This document shows, in pieces, positions 44,963 to 55,479 of a stretch of DNA of 64,000 nt (positions are counted from its first letter, which is position 1; each line of letters starts with the position of its first letter). The notes beneath the pieces are model-generated. The model made no database searches and was not told the origin of the DNA. It saw nothing but the letters and a program-made list of their open reading frames with translations. A program made the translations under genes and the position numbers. Origin of the DNA: Paenibacillus tundrae (GTDB lineage Bacteria > Bacillota > Bacilli > Paenibacillales > Paenibacillaceae); NCBI RefSeq assembly GCF_036884255.1, contig NZ_CP145605.1:3906001-3970000 (forward strand), in the 5' to 3' direction.

Positions 44963-46123
44963 ATGTGGTTATGGATCAGCATCAGTGCAGTAACTGTCAT
45001 GATGATAACCTGGTTCGTTTATCGTTATGTGGATTACGTGACGGAAAGTTCGTTTCATCCTCACGCTCCCAAGCAGCTTTTAGTCAAATTTAAAGAAGGG
45101 ACAACCCCCGACGAGATGCACACGCTTCACCGGAAAGGTAGATGTAACGTTGCTGAGACGTATGAAGATATGGGCTGGTATCGTCTGGAATCTCGTAAAA
45201 ACATGCATCGTATGCTCAAGCATTACAAGGATCATGAACTGATTGAGCATGCCGAACCCAATTATTACGTTAACACCTCTTTCACGCCTAACGACCCATT
45301 CTTCCCTTACCAGTACAATCTGCCAAAAATCAATGCTCCTGCTGCCTGGGATGTAAACCAGAGCAACAGCACGATCAAAATAGCCATCATCGATACAGGC
45401 GTGCAACTGAATCACCCCGAACTTGCCGCCAAGCTTCTCCCCGGTTACGACTATGTTGATTATGATAATATTCCCGAAGATGGGAACGGTCATGGTACCC
45501 ATGTAGCCGGCATTGCTGCATCCATCACCAATAACGGTGTCGGGATTGCAGGTGTTGCACCACTAGCCTCCATCGTTCCAATTCGCGTACTGGATAACAA
45601 CGGACAAGGAACGATGGGCAATGTCGGTAATGGGCTTGTCTTTGCAGCCAACAATGGTGTTCAAGTGATCAATCTAAGTTTGGGTGGTCCGATGGGCGAA
45701 GCATTCCTTCAAGCTGCCGTACAGTATGCTTGGGATCGAGGTGCCGTCATTATCGCTGCGGCAGGTAATGACAATACATCTTATCCAATCGTGCCTGCAT
45801 CCTATCCCAACGTCATTGCGGTTGCTTCAACGAACCCTTCTGATCTAAAATCTAACTTCTCCAACTATGGCTCTTGGGTCGACATGGCTGCACCGGGCGA
45901 CACCATCTTATCCACATATTTGGGTAGCTCTTATGCTTATCTTAGCGGAACATCAATGGCAGCTCCGCACGTAGCCGGAGTAGCTGCTTTGCTCGCTGCC
46001 AAAGGTAAAACAAACGCACAGATACGGGATGCCCTCTGCTTCGCTTCCGATCCAGTATCGGGTTCAGGCGTTTACTGGCAGTATGGACGGTTGAACGCCT
46101 ACCAGAGCCTACAGGTACCTTAA
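44963..46123 (+). CDS. Membrane-anchored S8 (subtilisin/thermitase-like) serine protease
   Basis: A 386-aa protease. An N-terminal hydrophobic segment (residues 1-20, possibly an uncleaved anchor) is followed by a prodomain (about 36-105) and the catalytic domain with Asp144 (IIDTG), His177 (GNGHGTHVAG), Asn269 (AAAGN) and Ser331 (SGTSMAAPHVAG). The arrangement is that of fervidolysin/thermitase-like enzymes with an inhibitory pro-part. GAGGGGG precedes ATG 44963 by 8 nt. It stands alone; a peptidase acting outside the membrane is likely. Confidence 0.94.
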   Translation: MWLWISISAVTVMMITWFVYRYVDYVTESSFHPHAPKQLLVKFKEGTTPDEMHTLHRKGRCNVAETYEDMGWYRLESRKNMHRMLKHYKDHELIEHAEPNYYVNTSFTPNDPFFPYQYNLPKINAPAAWDVNQSNSTIKIAIIDTGVQLNHPELAAKLLPGYDYVDYDNIPEDGNGHGTHVAGIAASITNNGVGIAGVAPLASIVPIRVLDNNGQGTMGNVGNGLVFAANNGVQVINLSLGGPMGEAFLQAAVQYAWDRGAVIIAAAGNDNTSYPIVPASYPNVIAVASTNPSDLKSNFSNYGSWVDMAAPGDTILSTYLGSSYAYLSGTSMAAPHVAGVAALLAAKGKTNAQIRDALCFASDPVSGSGVYWQYGRLNAYQSLQVP

Positions 46124-46481
46124 ACAGATCGAGTTTACTCAGGATCGCGTAAAGCATTCATATGTATCTTTGAGCGCCAACAAGTCAAAGTGTGACACCT
46201 AACTCATACATTCCATTCTACTATCAATCATAAAAAACCATAGGCCAACTGTTAAGATGTCTACCCTTTGGTTTGCTTATGCTCAATTCGATTTAAATTT
46301 TGGCCGCCTAAATCTCGATTCTATTTCAATCTCAGGTAGACCTAACTCCGGAAAAATCCATGTTGATTGACTACAAGTTGGCCTTAAAAATTAAATGGTA
46401 ATTTCAAGTCATGCAAACAAAAAGCAATCCCGTTATAACGAGATTGCTCTTTGTTTTATTTAGTTATTGCTAGAAAAATGA
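46124..46481. other. Intergenic stretch of ~360 bp
   Basis: Convergent region between the protease and the GH1 gene. It holds the terminator at 46423-46448. I see no gene or other signal. Confidence 0.5.
46423..46448. terminator. Terminator of the PTS-GH1 operon
   Basis: AGCAATC(c)CGT / ACG(a)GATTGCT, about 11 bp around a TATA loop, followed on the minus strand by TTTTTG and on the plus strand by CTTTGTTTT. Confidence 0.85.
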
Positions 46482-47957
<1,476 letters not shown>

Positions 47958-47971
47958 TTATTTGATTGGAC

Positions 47972-49885
47972 TTAATTTAGTACAGTGATCAATTTATCTT
48001 TTTCTTGAACAGATGCTTCTTTGGTTCCTACAACATCCAGATAGCTTGAAGTGTTTGTGATGATAATAGGTGTCACAATCTCATATCCTGCATCCTTAAT
48101 CGCTTGCAGATCGAATTCCATAATCAGATCACCTACATTAACCCGGTCTCCATCTTTTACATGTGCGTTGAAATGCTGCCCTTTCAGTTGCACTGTATCC
48201 TGTCCGATATGGATGAGCATCTCTACACCATCATCAGTGACAAGACCAATCGCATGTTTAGTCCGATACACCGTTTGTACTGTGCCTGTAATTGGAGACA
48301 CCACTCTGCCACTCGTTGGACGAATTGCAATCCCTTTACCCATGTGCTCTCCTGCAAACGTTACATCATTGATTTCTTTCAGTTGAACGATCTCACCAGC
48401 CATCGGGCTCATGATTTCATATCTGCTGTTTGGGTTTGGATCAAGTACTGGTGCTGGAGCAGGCGCTGCTTCTTCTTTGTCTTTGAAGCCAACTACATAA
48501 GTTAGAATGAAACCAAGGACAAAAGCAACCAGTGTTGCAACGATTACCATGTAGAATGAAGATTCAATTCCAACTTCTTTATTAATGAACGCTGGATATC
48601 CAAATACTCCGAGGCCACCAAACATATACAACTTGGAACCTGCAAATCCTAAAATACCACCACCGATACCACCAGCAATACAACTCATGATAAACGGTTT
48701 TTTCAGTGGAAGCGTAACGCCGTAAATCGCTGGCTCAGTTACGCCGAATATACCGGAAATAAATGCTGGAATACTGAGTGTTTTTAATTTTGTATTCTTA
48801 GTTTTGAGCAATACGGCAAGAACAGCACCAGTTTGAGCAAATGAAGCTGCGAATGACATCGCTACAATCGGATCGGCACCTGCTGTACTAAGGTTGAGCA
48901 ACAGAACTGGAACGAGACCCCAGTGAAGTCCGAACAGTACAAACACTTGCCACAAACCACCGATAACCAAACCTGTAATAAGTGGACTCAAGTCATAAAT
49001 ATACGTAGCTCCCGCGCCGATGATTTGACCAGCCCATGTGGAGATTGGACCAATAACCAAGAATGTTGCAGGAACAATTACAAGCAAGGTGAAGAACGGA
49101 ACAAGGAACGTGCTTACTACTTTTGGAATGACATTTTTGAAAAATCTTTCGATTTTTACAGCTATGAAAGTTGCAATGATGATTGGAATAACCGAAGAGG
49201 AATATTCCATCAGAATAACAGGCATACCTAGAAACGTAACGTGAATTGGTGATTCAAACAATGTACCTGTAAACAAGGTGTATAATGGATCCCCTGCTTT
49301 AAGACCAGCTAACGTCGGATACACGAGAGAGGCACCAATCGCCATCCCTAGGAACGGTGAACCACCAAATTTCTTGATTGCTGTATATCCCAGGAAGATA
49401 GGGAAGAAGTAGAACAAGCTGTCGCCCGTTGCTTTCAAGAGCTGATACGTTCCAGAATCCTGAGTGATCCATCCAAAGGCTACGAACATCTCATTGAAAC
49501 CTTTGATCATCCCTGTCGCAGCAAGCAAACCGAGCAATGGTGTAAATACACCTGAGATCATATCGATAAAGCGACTGAACAAACCAACTTTCTTACCAGA
49601 GTTATCCTCTGCCTCTTCAAACTGTCCCTCGCTCGGGAAATTCCCCGCTTTGACTACAGCTTTATATACATCCGGCACTTCATTGCCGATGACCACTTGA
49701 TATTGTCCACCACTCTGCATTACGGTAATAACACCTGGCAGATTTTTAAGTTCTTCCGTTTTGGCTACGCTTTCATTTTTCAGTTTAAACCGCAATCTTG
49801 TTACGCAATGGAATACGCTATTTACGTTCTCGCGACCCCCTACACGTGACAGAATATCCTTGGCCAATTGATCGTAGTTACTCAT
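47972..49885 (-). CDS. PTS beta-glucoside permease EIIBCA (paralogue 1, BglP-like)
   Basis: A 637-aa three-domain permease that imports and phosphorylates beta-glucosides. The EIIB domain (1-~85) has the phospho-Cys27 (NSVFHCVTRL), the EIIC domain (~105-460) has about ten membrane segments, and the EIIA domain (~480-637) shows KHAIGLVTDDG and the active His in EMLIHIGQDT. It is very close to the 50329-52269 paralogue over its whole length. GGGGGA precedes ATG 49885. Its leader has a promoter with a cre-like site and two RAT-like sites. Confidence 0.95.
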   Translation of the reverse strand: MSNYDQLAKDILSRVGGRENVNSVFHCVTRLRFKLKNESVAKTEELKNLPGVITVMQSGGQYQVVIGNEVPDVYKAVVKAGNFPSEGQFEEAEDNSGKKVGLFSRFIDMISGVFTPLLGLLAATGMIKGFNEMFVAFGWITQDSGTYQLLKATGDSLFYFFPIFLGYTAIKKFGGSPFLGMAIGASLVYPTLAGLKAGDPLYTLFTGTLFESPIHVTFLGMPVILMEYSSSVIPIIIATFIAVKIERFFKNVIPKVVSTFLVPFFTLLVIVPATFLVIGPISTWAGQIIGAGATYIYDLSPLITGLVIGGLWQVFVLFGLHWGLVPVLLLNLSTAGADPIVAMSFAASFAQTGAVLAVLLKTKNTKLKTLSIPAFISGIFGVTEPAIYGVTLPLKKPFIMSCIAGGIGGGILGFAGSKLYMFGGLGVFGYPAFINKEVGIESSFYMVIVATLVAFVLGFILTYVVGFKDKEEAAPAPAPVLDPNPNSRYEIMSPMAGEIVQLKEINDVTFAGEHMGKGIAIRPTSGRVVSPITGTVQTVYRTKHAIGLVTDDGVEMLIHIGQDTVQLKGQHFNAHVKDGDRVNVGDLIMEFDLQAIKDAGYEIVTPIIITNTSSYLDVVGTKEASVQEKDKLITVLN

Positions 49886-49932
49886 TGTATTTCCCCCTCT
49901 AAGTGTGTCTCATCCATGCCTTTGAAACAAAG

Positions 49933-50029
49933 AAAACCTGAACTACTGAACATACACAACGTACCGGATCATCCGGAAATAAGTCGTGTTATTCAGCAAT
50001 TCAGGTTTTGCCCTTAACGGTTGCAACCC
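49933..50029 (-). promoter_or_regulatory. RAT antiterminator site (class A) and overlapping terminator, PTS paralogue 1
   Basis: On the minus strand GGGTTGCAACC...AAGGGCAAAACC (50029-50001) forms a RAT-type hairpin: GG.TTG/CAA..CC lower stem, a short CC/GG upper stem. Its 3' arm is the 5' arm of a terminator, ACCTGAA...TTCAGGT (50008-49933), followed by a T-rich tail. Binding of a BglG/LicT-type protein to the RAT would prevent terminator formation. Confidence 0.85.
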
Positions 50030-50114
50030 TGTAAGGCTGTACACATTGGTATTTAGTTATCTTAATAACTAAAGTAAGTTGCGATCAATCTTCACTGACC
50101 AAGGTTGGTCGGAA

Positions 50115-50139
50115 TTGCCTGATTGAACAGTTACAATCC
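50115..50139 (-). promoter_or_regulatory. Second RAT-like site (class B) in the leader of PTS paralogue 1
   Basis: Minus strand GGATTGTAACTG, loop TTCAAT, CAGGCAA (50139-50115), with GGATTG/CAATTCC and CTG/CAG pairs, as in sacB/bglP-type RATs. It is followed by a small GACCAA-CC-TTGGTC hairpin but no T run, so no functional terminator is evident. Confidence 0.7.
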
Positions 50140-50145
50140 GATTGA

Positions 50146-50198
50146 TGTATGCGCTTACTTCTTGAATTCATAATAGTACATCTGAACTACATTTGCAA
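50146..50198 (-). promoter_or_regulatory. Promoter and cre-like site of PTS paralogue 1
   Basis: TTGCAA (50198-50193) and TATTAT (50175-50170) are 17 bp apart on the minus strand. Just downstream AGTAAGCGCATACA (50159-50146) matches 12 of 14 positions of the CcpA cre TGTAAGCGCTTACA, so glucose repression is likely. Confidence 0.75.
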
Positions 50199-50252
50199 CA
50201 GTTATTTTTAAAGAATATAAATATATTATTTCCGGTATCTGGAATAGAAAAA

Positions 50253-50279
50253 AACAACTTCGAATAGTTCGAAGTTGTT
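50253..50279 (-). terminator. Terminator of PTS paralogue 2
   Basis: AACAACTTCGAA / TTCGAAGTTGTT, a perfect 12-bp stem with a 3-nt loop, followed by seven T on the minus strand. Confidence 0.95.
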
Positions 50280-50328
50280 TTTGAGTTAAATCCTATTTTC
50301 CAATAAATGATAGCACAATGAACTAGAT

Positions 50329-52269
50329 TTAACCAATTACCGTGATCAATTTATCCTTTTCCTGCACGTTCTGAGCTGTCGTACCGACCACATCAAGATA
50401 ATCCGCTGTGTTCGTTACAATAATAGGCGTGACAATCTCATAACCCGCTTCAACAATGGCTTGTAGATCGAACTCCACGATCAGATCACCCACACTCACA
50501 CGGTCTCCATCCTTCACATGAGCTGTGAAATGCTGACCTTTGAGCTGTACCGTATCTTGCCCGATATGAATCAGAATCTCAACACCTTGATCATCTACAA
50601 GTCCGATTGCATGTTTAGTACGATAGATCGTCTGTACCACACCATTAATAGGTGATACTACTCTACCACTCGTTGGGCGAACTGCAATCCCTTTGCCCAT
50701 ATGCTCACCAGCAAAGGTAGCATCATTAATATCTTGCAACGGAACCACTTCACCCGTCATTGGGCTAGAAATTTCGTAACGATTGTTCGGATTAGGCTCA
50801 AGCGTAACCTTCTCTTCTTTTACTGGTTCTGGAGTCTGTTTAGCAGCTTCCGGATTAGCAGGATCATTGAATCCAATAGCATATACCAATACAAAGGCTA
50901 GTACAAAGGCAACTACAGTAGCGATCATAGCCATCCAGAATTCATAGTTAATTCCTTCTGTTGGGCTAATTAGAGCAGGAATACCGAAAATCCCTGAAGC
51001 GAATACAAATAATTTGGAGCCAGCGAAACCAACGATACCACCCGCTGCTGCTGAAGCAATACAGCTCATAATAAATGGTTTTTTCAGTGGTAACGTAAGA
51101 CCATAAATTGCCGGCTCGGTCACACCGAAGATCCCTGATACAAAAGCAGGTACACCCAGTGATTTAAGTTTAGTATTTTTCGTTTTCAACATGACACCAA
51201 GAACTGCACCAATTTGTGCAAATGAAGCAGCAAACATCATAGCCAAAATAGGGTCTGCTTTTAATGTGGACAGATTAAGGAGCATGATCGGTACAATTCC
51301 CCAGTGAAGACCGAAGATAACCAACACTTGCCACAACCCACCAACAACAATACCTGTTACCAAAGGACTCAGGTCATAGATACCTGTTACACCTGCGCCG
51401 ATTAACTGACTTGCCCAAGTAGCGATTGGACCAATCAATAGGAACGTTACGGGCACAACGATGAGAATCGTGAAGAATGGCGTAAGGAACGTTCTCACCA
51501 CAGAAGGAATAATTTTCTTGAAGAACGCTTCTACTTTGGAACCAAAATAAGCAGCGATAATAACTGGAATAACGGATGTAGAATAGCTCATCAAAATAAC
51601 CGGAATACCTAAGAACGTAATATGAATCGGTGATTCAAACAACGTGCCTGTAAACAACGTATACAATGGATCTCCAGTACTTAAACCGGATAACGTCGGA
51701 TACACCAGTGATGCACCGAATGCCATACCAAGGAATGGTGACCCACCGAATTTTTTCATAGCTGTGTATCCCAAGAAGATTGGGAAGAAGTAGAACAGAC
51801 AGTCACCTGCCGCGTTCAACAATTGATACGTACCGGAAGCAGGATCAATCCATTCAAGTGAAGTAAACATCGACAGGAAACCTTTGATCATCCCTGTTGC
51901 AGCAAGCAAACCTAGAATTGGCGTAAATACACCTGAGATCAAATCAATAAAACGACCAAGCAAGCTTTCCTTTTTGCCAGATGAGTCACCATTATCACTT
52001 GCACTCACGGGTTCATCAGCACTCATATTCCCAACTTGAAGCAGTGCTTTGTAGACATCAGATACTTCGTTACCTACGACGACCTGGTATTGTCCTCCGC
52101 TTTGCATAACAGTGATCACACCGTCGAGATTTTTGAGCTCGTCTGTTTGAGCATTGTTGTCATTTTTCAATTTGAATCTTAGTCTGGTCGCACAGTGTAC
52201 AACACTATTAATGTTTTGTTTGCCACCAACGCCAGTTAGAATGTCTTTGGCTAGTTGCTCGTGTTTCAT
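50329..52269 (-). CDS. PTS beta-glucoside permease EIIBCA (paralogue 2, BglP-like)
   Basis: A 646-aa EIIBCA permease with the same three-domain layout as its neighbour at 47972-49885: phospho-Cys26 (NSVVHCATRL), EIIC with GLHWGIVPIML-type segments, and EIIA with KHAIGLVDDQG and EILIHIGQDT. The two proteins can be aligned from end to end with few gaps, mostly in the linker before EIIA. It has no GH1 gene of its own downstream. It is preceded by licT and by a RAT/terminator. Confidence 0.95.
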   Translation of the reverse strand: MKHEQLAKDILTGVGGKQNINSVVHCATRLRFKLKNDNNAQTDELKNLDGVITVMQSGGQYQVVVGNEVSDVYKALLQVGNMSADEPVSASDNGDSSGKKESLLGRFIDLISGVFTPILGLLAATGMIKGFLSMFTSLEWIDPASGTYQLLNAAGDCLFYFFPIFLGYTAMKKFGGSPFLGMAFGASLVYPTLSGLSTGDPLYTLFTGTLFESPIHITFLGIPVILMSYSTSVIPVIIAAYFGSKVEAFFKKIIPSVVRTFLTPFFTILIVVPVTFLLIGPIATWASQLIGAGVTGIYDLSPLVTGIVVGGLWQVLVIFGLHWGIVPIMLLNLSTLKADPILAMMFAASFAQIGAVLGVMLKTKNTKLKSLGVPAFVSGIFGVTEPAIYGLTLPLKKPFIMSCIASAAAGGIVGFAGSKLFVFASGIFGIPALISPTEGINYEFWMAMIATVVAFVLAFVLVYAIGFNDPANPEAAKQTPEPVKEEKVTLEPNPNNRYEISSPMTGEVVPLQDINDATFAGEHMGKGIAVRPTSGRVVSPINGVVQTIYRTKHAIGLVDDQGVEILIHIGQDTVQLKGQHFTAHVKDGDRVSVGDLIVEFDLQAIVEAGYEIVTPIIVTNTADYLDVVGTTAQNVQEKDKLITVIG

Positions 52270-52324
52270 GTATTATGTTCTTCCTTTCTGATTAAACACG
52301 GATTCGAGGTATATTGGAGAGAAT

Positions 52325-52420
52325 AAAAAAAACCTGAACATCTGAATGTCAAAACATTTCCCTTATAGGGGTAGTGTTCTGCATTCAATCGTTCAGGTTT
52401 TGCCCTTGTGGTTGCAACCC
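52325..52420 (-). promoter_or_regulatory. RAT antiterminator site (class A) and terminator between licT and PTS paralogue 2
   Basis: Minus strand GGGTTGCAACC, loop ACAA, GGGCAAAACC (52420-52393), nearly identical to the class A site of paralogue 1. Its end overlaps a terminator stem AAACCTGAACG...ATGTTCAGGTTT in outline (52403-52325) with a T run. It starts 20 nt past the licT stop. Confidence 0.88.
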
Positions 52421-52439
52421 TGCAAGCTGATCTATGGGA

Positions 52440-53279
52440 TTATTCAGAAGTTGCGTTCACAACTCTCTCAATATGAATTGTTAAGTACATCATTTCTTCG
52501 TCAGTCAGTTGATACGTGTAGTTGCTTTCAATGAATTTCTTAATCTTCTCGGAACACTTATGCGCTGCAGGATACTTTTTCTGAATCATCAGGAACAATT
52601 CATCATCATTGTTGCTCTTGTAATGTTTCCCCTTCACCAAACGTTGGGCGAAAAATTTCAAATGTGTCACAAAGCGATAAAATGTTAATGAGTTCTCATC
52701 AAAATCAATCTTGAAATGATACTTGATGATCGTCAAAATTTCTTGCATCACCTGCGTCATACTCTTGATATTCGGCATTTCTTCGTTCAACGCAGCATTT
52801 ACAAAGTGCAGTGCCATAAAACCGGCTTCGTCCTCGGGCAGAATTACACCAAACTGATCACAGATCATATTGAGTGCTTCCAATCCAATTTCGTACTCTT
52901 CCTTGTACAACTGCTTTGTTTCCCAGATTAATCCGTTACGAATAGGCAGGTTCTTGCGATACCGCTCAATGGCAAAGTGGATATGATCTGTGAGATGAAG
53001 ATAAATGCTCTCATTCAATTTCTTACCAAGTTTTAATTTGGCGTATGCGATGATCTCCTCCGACACTTTCATGTATTCCAGAGGAATGCTTGAGATTAAT
53101 GCCTTAAAGTTTTCCTGAATATCTTCATTCTGTAAAGTAAATATCTTATCGATATGCTGCTCGGAAACAATATCACCCGCCCGCTTCTGGTAAGCAATCC
53201 CCCGGCCAATGATAATAACTTCCTGCTCGTCATTCATTGCAACTACAGCATTATTGTTCAGCACCTTCTCGATTTTCAC
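52440..53279 (-). CDS. licT: LicT-type transcription antiterminator (BglG family)
   Basis: A 279-aa antiterminator. The RNA-binding CAT domain is residues 1-55 (MKIEKVLNNNAVVAMNDEQ, VIIIGRGIAYQKRAGD), then PRD1 (~65-170, DHIHFAIER with a phosphorylatable His) and PRD2 (~172-275, ALHFVNAALNEEMPN and LTIHIERVV). The PTS controls it by phosphorylating PRD histidines. The start is GTG 53279 with TTGGAGTG upstream, as in Bacillus LicT; the longer frame covers the leader hairpin. It lies directly upstream of PTS paralogue 2, which it should activate. Confidence 0.93.
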   Translation of the reverse strand: MKIEKVLNNNAVVAMNDEQEVIIIGRGIAYQKRAGDIVSEQHIDKIFTLQNEDIQENFKALISSIPLEYMKVSEEIIAYAKLKLGKKLNESIYLHLTDHIHFAIERYRKNLPIRNGLIWETKQLYKEEYEIGLEALNMICDQFGVILPEDEAGFMALHFVNAALNEEMPNIKSMTQVMQEILTIIKYHFKIDFDENSLTFYRFVTHLKFFAQRLVKGKHYKSNNDDELFLMIQKKYPAAHKCSEKIKKFIESNYTYQLTDEEMMYLTIHIERVVNATSE

Positions 53280-53299
53280 TTTATCACTCCAATATACAG

Positions 53300-53364
53300 A
53301 AAAAGACAAACCAATCCCTTTTCTCAAGGTATACGGCTTTGCCTGATTCAACAGTTACAACCCG
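53300..53364 (-). promoter_or_regulatory. RAT-like site (class B) with weak terminator in the licT leader
   Basis: GGGTTGTAACTG, loop TTGAAT, CAGGCAAAGCC (53364-53335) on the minus strand is a class B RAT. Its 3' arm GGCAAAGCC can pair with GGTTTGTC (53312-53305; one bulge, G-U pairs), followed by TTTTT, giving an attenuator before the licT start. Confidence 0.7.
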
Positions 53365-53371
53365 ATATGTT

Positions 53372-53415
53372 GTACGCGCTTCCCTCATATTATTACAAAA
53401 TTCTACATAGTGCAA
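53372..53415 (-). promoter_or_regulatory. licT promoter with cre-like site
   Basis: TTGCAC (53415-53410) and TAATAT (53393-53388) are 16 bp apart. GGGAAGCGCGTACA (53385-53372) matches 11 of 14 positions of a CcpA cre. It has the same order and spacing as the paralogue 1 promoter. Confidence 0.65.
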
Positions 53416-53655
53416 CAAAAAGTTAATATTCCTCTATTATCTCTTCTAGGGCTTACGCATCATTATTGTCATGATGGATGATCAGAACCCTCTCTTTAAA
53501 TTAGAACGCATCGTGTCTGAGTGATCTTTAATCATAATATAGCCAGAACGAGCACGATCATGCTTACGGTGTTACATTTTTATTTTCACTGTTCGTATAG
53601 CTGCTTCATGTCCATCTTAAGCGCGATTTAGAACACCCTCTATAACAGCTAACGC

Positions 53656-53958
53656 TCATATGTTCTTTTTTCGATCCTGCTCCAGCTCTGCTTCAATCTC
53701 CTGATTGATACTTTTCATCTCATCAGGACTTAACTGACTTACATCTTTATTCTGACGTTCCATCTCATACTGTTCGGCTTCTTTTTTGTTCATCAGTCCC
53801 AGATGGTTCTTAATCGCCAGAATATCCTCTCGCATTTTCACCGTTTGACGGTAGTTCTCCGCCACTAATGCTACAGCTATGCCTATTAACAGAATTGGTC
53901 CAAACGGAACTAATACAGCAAGCACTGATGCTACAATAAGTACCAAAAGCATATACAA
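53656..53958 (-). CDS. Small membrane-anchored protein of unknown function (~100 aa)
   Basis: One or two hydrophobic segments (LVLIVASVLAVLVPF and LLIGIAVALVA) open the protein, then a charged helical tail KMREDILAIKNHLGLMNKKEAEQYEMERQ, likely a coiled coil, follows. I do not recognise the family. TTG 53958 has AAAGGGAG 8 nt upstream; GTG 53967 would overlap it and ATG 53952 is 14 nt away. Single gene. Confidence 0.6.
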   Translation of the reverse strand: MYMLLVLIVASVLAVLVPFGPILLIGIAVALVAENYRQTVKMREDILAIKNHLGLMNKKEAEQYEMERQNKDVSQLSPDEMKSINQEIEAELEQDRKKNI

Positions 53959-54117
53959 ACTTCTCACTCCCTTTATTAATTTCCCTTAGCATAAGCCCTG
54001 AGTTCAACAAAATTTGCTCCGGAAGCAGATCTAGGTGGATCTGATTGAGCAACCTCTCACCAATTCCAAAATATTGAAATTACAATATTACCCCATCATA
54101 CATGCTCCCAATGAAAT

Positions 54118-54167
54118 AAAAAAGAGATTTCGAGCAATCCTCGTAAGAAAGGAAGCTTGAAACCTCT
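54118..54167 (-). terminator. Terminator of the acyltransferase gene
   Basis: AGAG(g)TTTC(a)AGC / GCTCGAAATCTCT stem with two mismatches and a longer interior, T6 following on the minus strand. Confidence 0.6.
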
Positions 54168-54207
54168 ATCGTTCATCTATGCTTGCATGATATTTAATAT
54201 CAAATAT

Positions 54208-55302
54208 CTAGCGACCGATCAATATCCAGCCCCAGTTCACTTTGCGAATGCCAAGTGCAACCAACCATGATAGTCCTAGAGCTGCAAGGTATGACAATAT
54301 AATGCCGATACTGAAATGTGAGACAAATATTGTAGTGAACTCACGTCTCCAGAATAACAATACCATTGGATGTATGAGAAACACACCAAAGGCGACAGTT
54401 CCCAGTGAATTCAAAACTGCTCTGACCTTGAGCGGGTTTGAATGTTTTATTTTACGAGTGCCTAATTGTTCACAGATCAGCATCAACACTAAGCATGCCG
54501 ACAATGTAAACAGATTACGAAATACAAACAATAGTGCATATGTAACAAACGGCATGTCTTCAAGTATCATTTTCACATATGAACTGCCATAGATGGAAAT
54601 AACGCCTCCGGCAATGAGTGCCGCCAGTACAACAAACCGAAACGAATGTAATATTCGAAGAGCTTTCTCGAAATTCAGACCGATCCAAGCTCCAAATCCA
54701 ATGACGATGAAATAACTTGGCAACATACTGCCCAAACGTTCCAAATGAACTTGAAGATGAATCATATAAAATACCGCCTGTGCGGCAATGAAGAATAGTG
54801 GCATGTATTTGGTGAAGACAGCATGCTTCGTTAAGGACAACAATATAGGAAAGACCACATAAAATTGCAGAATAATTAGAAAAAAGTACAGATGTGTATG
54901 TGCCGTCCCCGTCAGCAATTGCTCGCCAAATCGCTCCAGATGATCGACAGGCTGTTTCCCTGCGATAACTTGCTTCACAACAAAGTAAATGAATGACCAT
55001 ACGAGATAAGGAACAAAAATATACAGCAAACGTTTCTTGTAAAAAGCTGGAACCCAGCGACGATCATTCGCCTTAGAATGATAATTGTAGAACAGAACAA
55101 GTGATGACAGAAATAGAAATGCCGGTACTGCAAATTGGAAAAATTGATTCCAAAAATAATAAAACTCTTGCTGGAACGTATTCTTCGCATAATGCGTAAC
55201 TGCTGTAGAAGTAGCATGAATCGCAACTACTGCAATAATAGCAATAGCACGATAGAAATCCAGATAGCCAATATGCTTGGGCCGATTAACAGATTGATTC
55301 AT
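54208..55302 (-). CDS. Membrane acyltransferase, OafA/YrhL family
   Basis: A 364-aa integral membrane O-acyltransferase-3 protein with about ten hydrophobic segments. The start LDFYRAIAIIAVVAIHATS has the catalytic His region, and Tyr/Arg motifs follow. These enzymes add acetyl or other acyl groups to carbohydrates, peptidoglycan or antibiotics. GAGG lies 9 nt before ATG 55302. It is a single gene; its substrate is open. Confidence 0.9.
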   Translation of the reverse strand: MNQSVNRPKHIGYLDFYRAIAIIAVVAIHATSTAVTHYAKNTFQQEFYYFWNQFFQFAVPAFLFLSSLVLFYNYHSKANDRRWVPAFYKKRLLYIFVPYLVWSFIYFVVKQVIAGKQPVDHLERFGEQLLTGTAHTHLYFFLIILQFYVVFPILLSLTKHAVFTKYMPLFFIAAQAVFYMIHLQVHLERLGSMLPSYFIVIGFGAWIGLNFEKALRILHSFRFVVLAALIAGGVISIYGSSYVKMILEDMPFVTYALLFVFRNLFTLSACLVLMLICEQLGTRKIKHSNPLKVRAVLNSLGTVAFGVFLIHPMVLLFWRREFTTIFVSHFSIGIILSYLAALGLSWLVALGIRKVNWGWILIGR

Positions 55303-55479
55303 ACATCAAAAACCTCGCTTATGCCTGATATAAAAGAAGATAGGTTCCGGCCGCAATCCAGATTCCATGCTTCATTCTAATCAGCGAGCGAGGCTAATAC
55401 AATGGTTATACATATCATTTTTCGACGATTTAAAACAATATAAAACAACTTTCGACATTTAATCTATGATGCTTGATCG

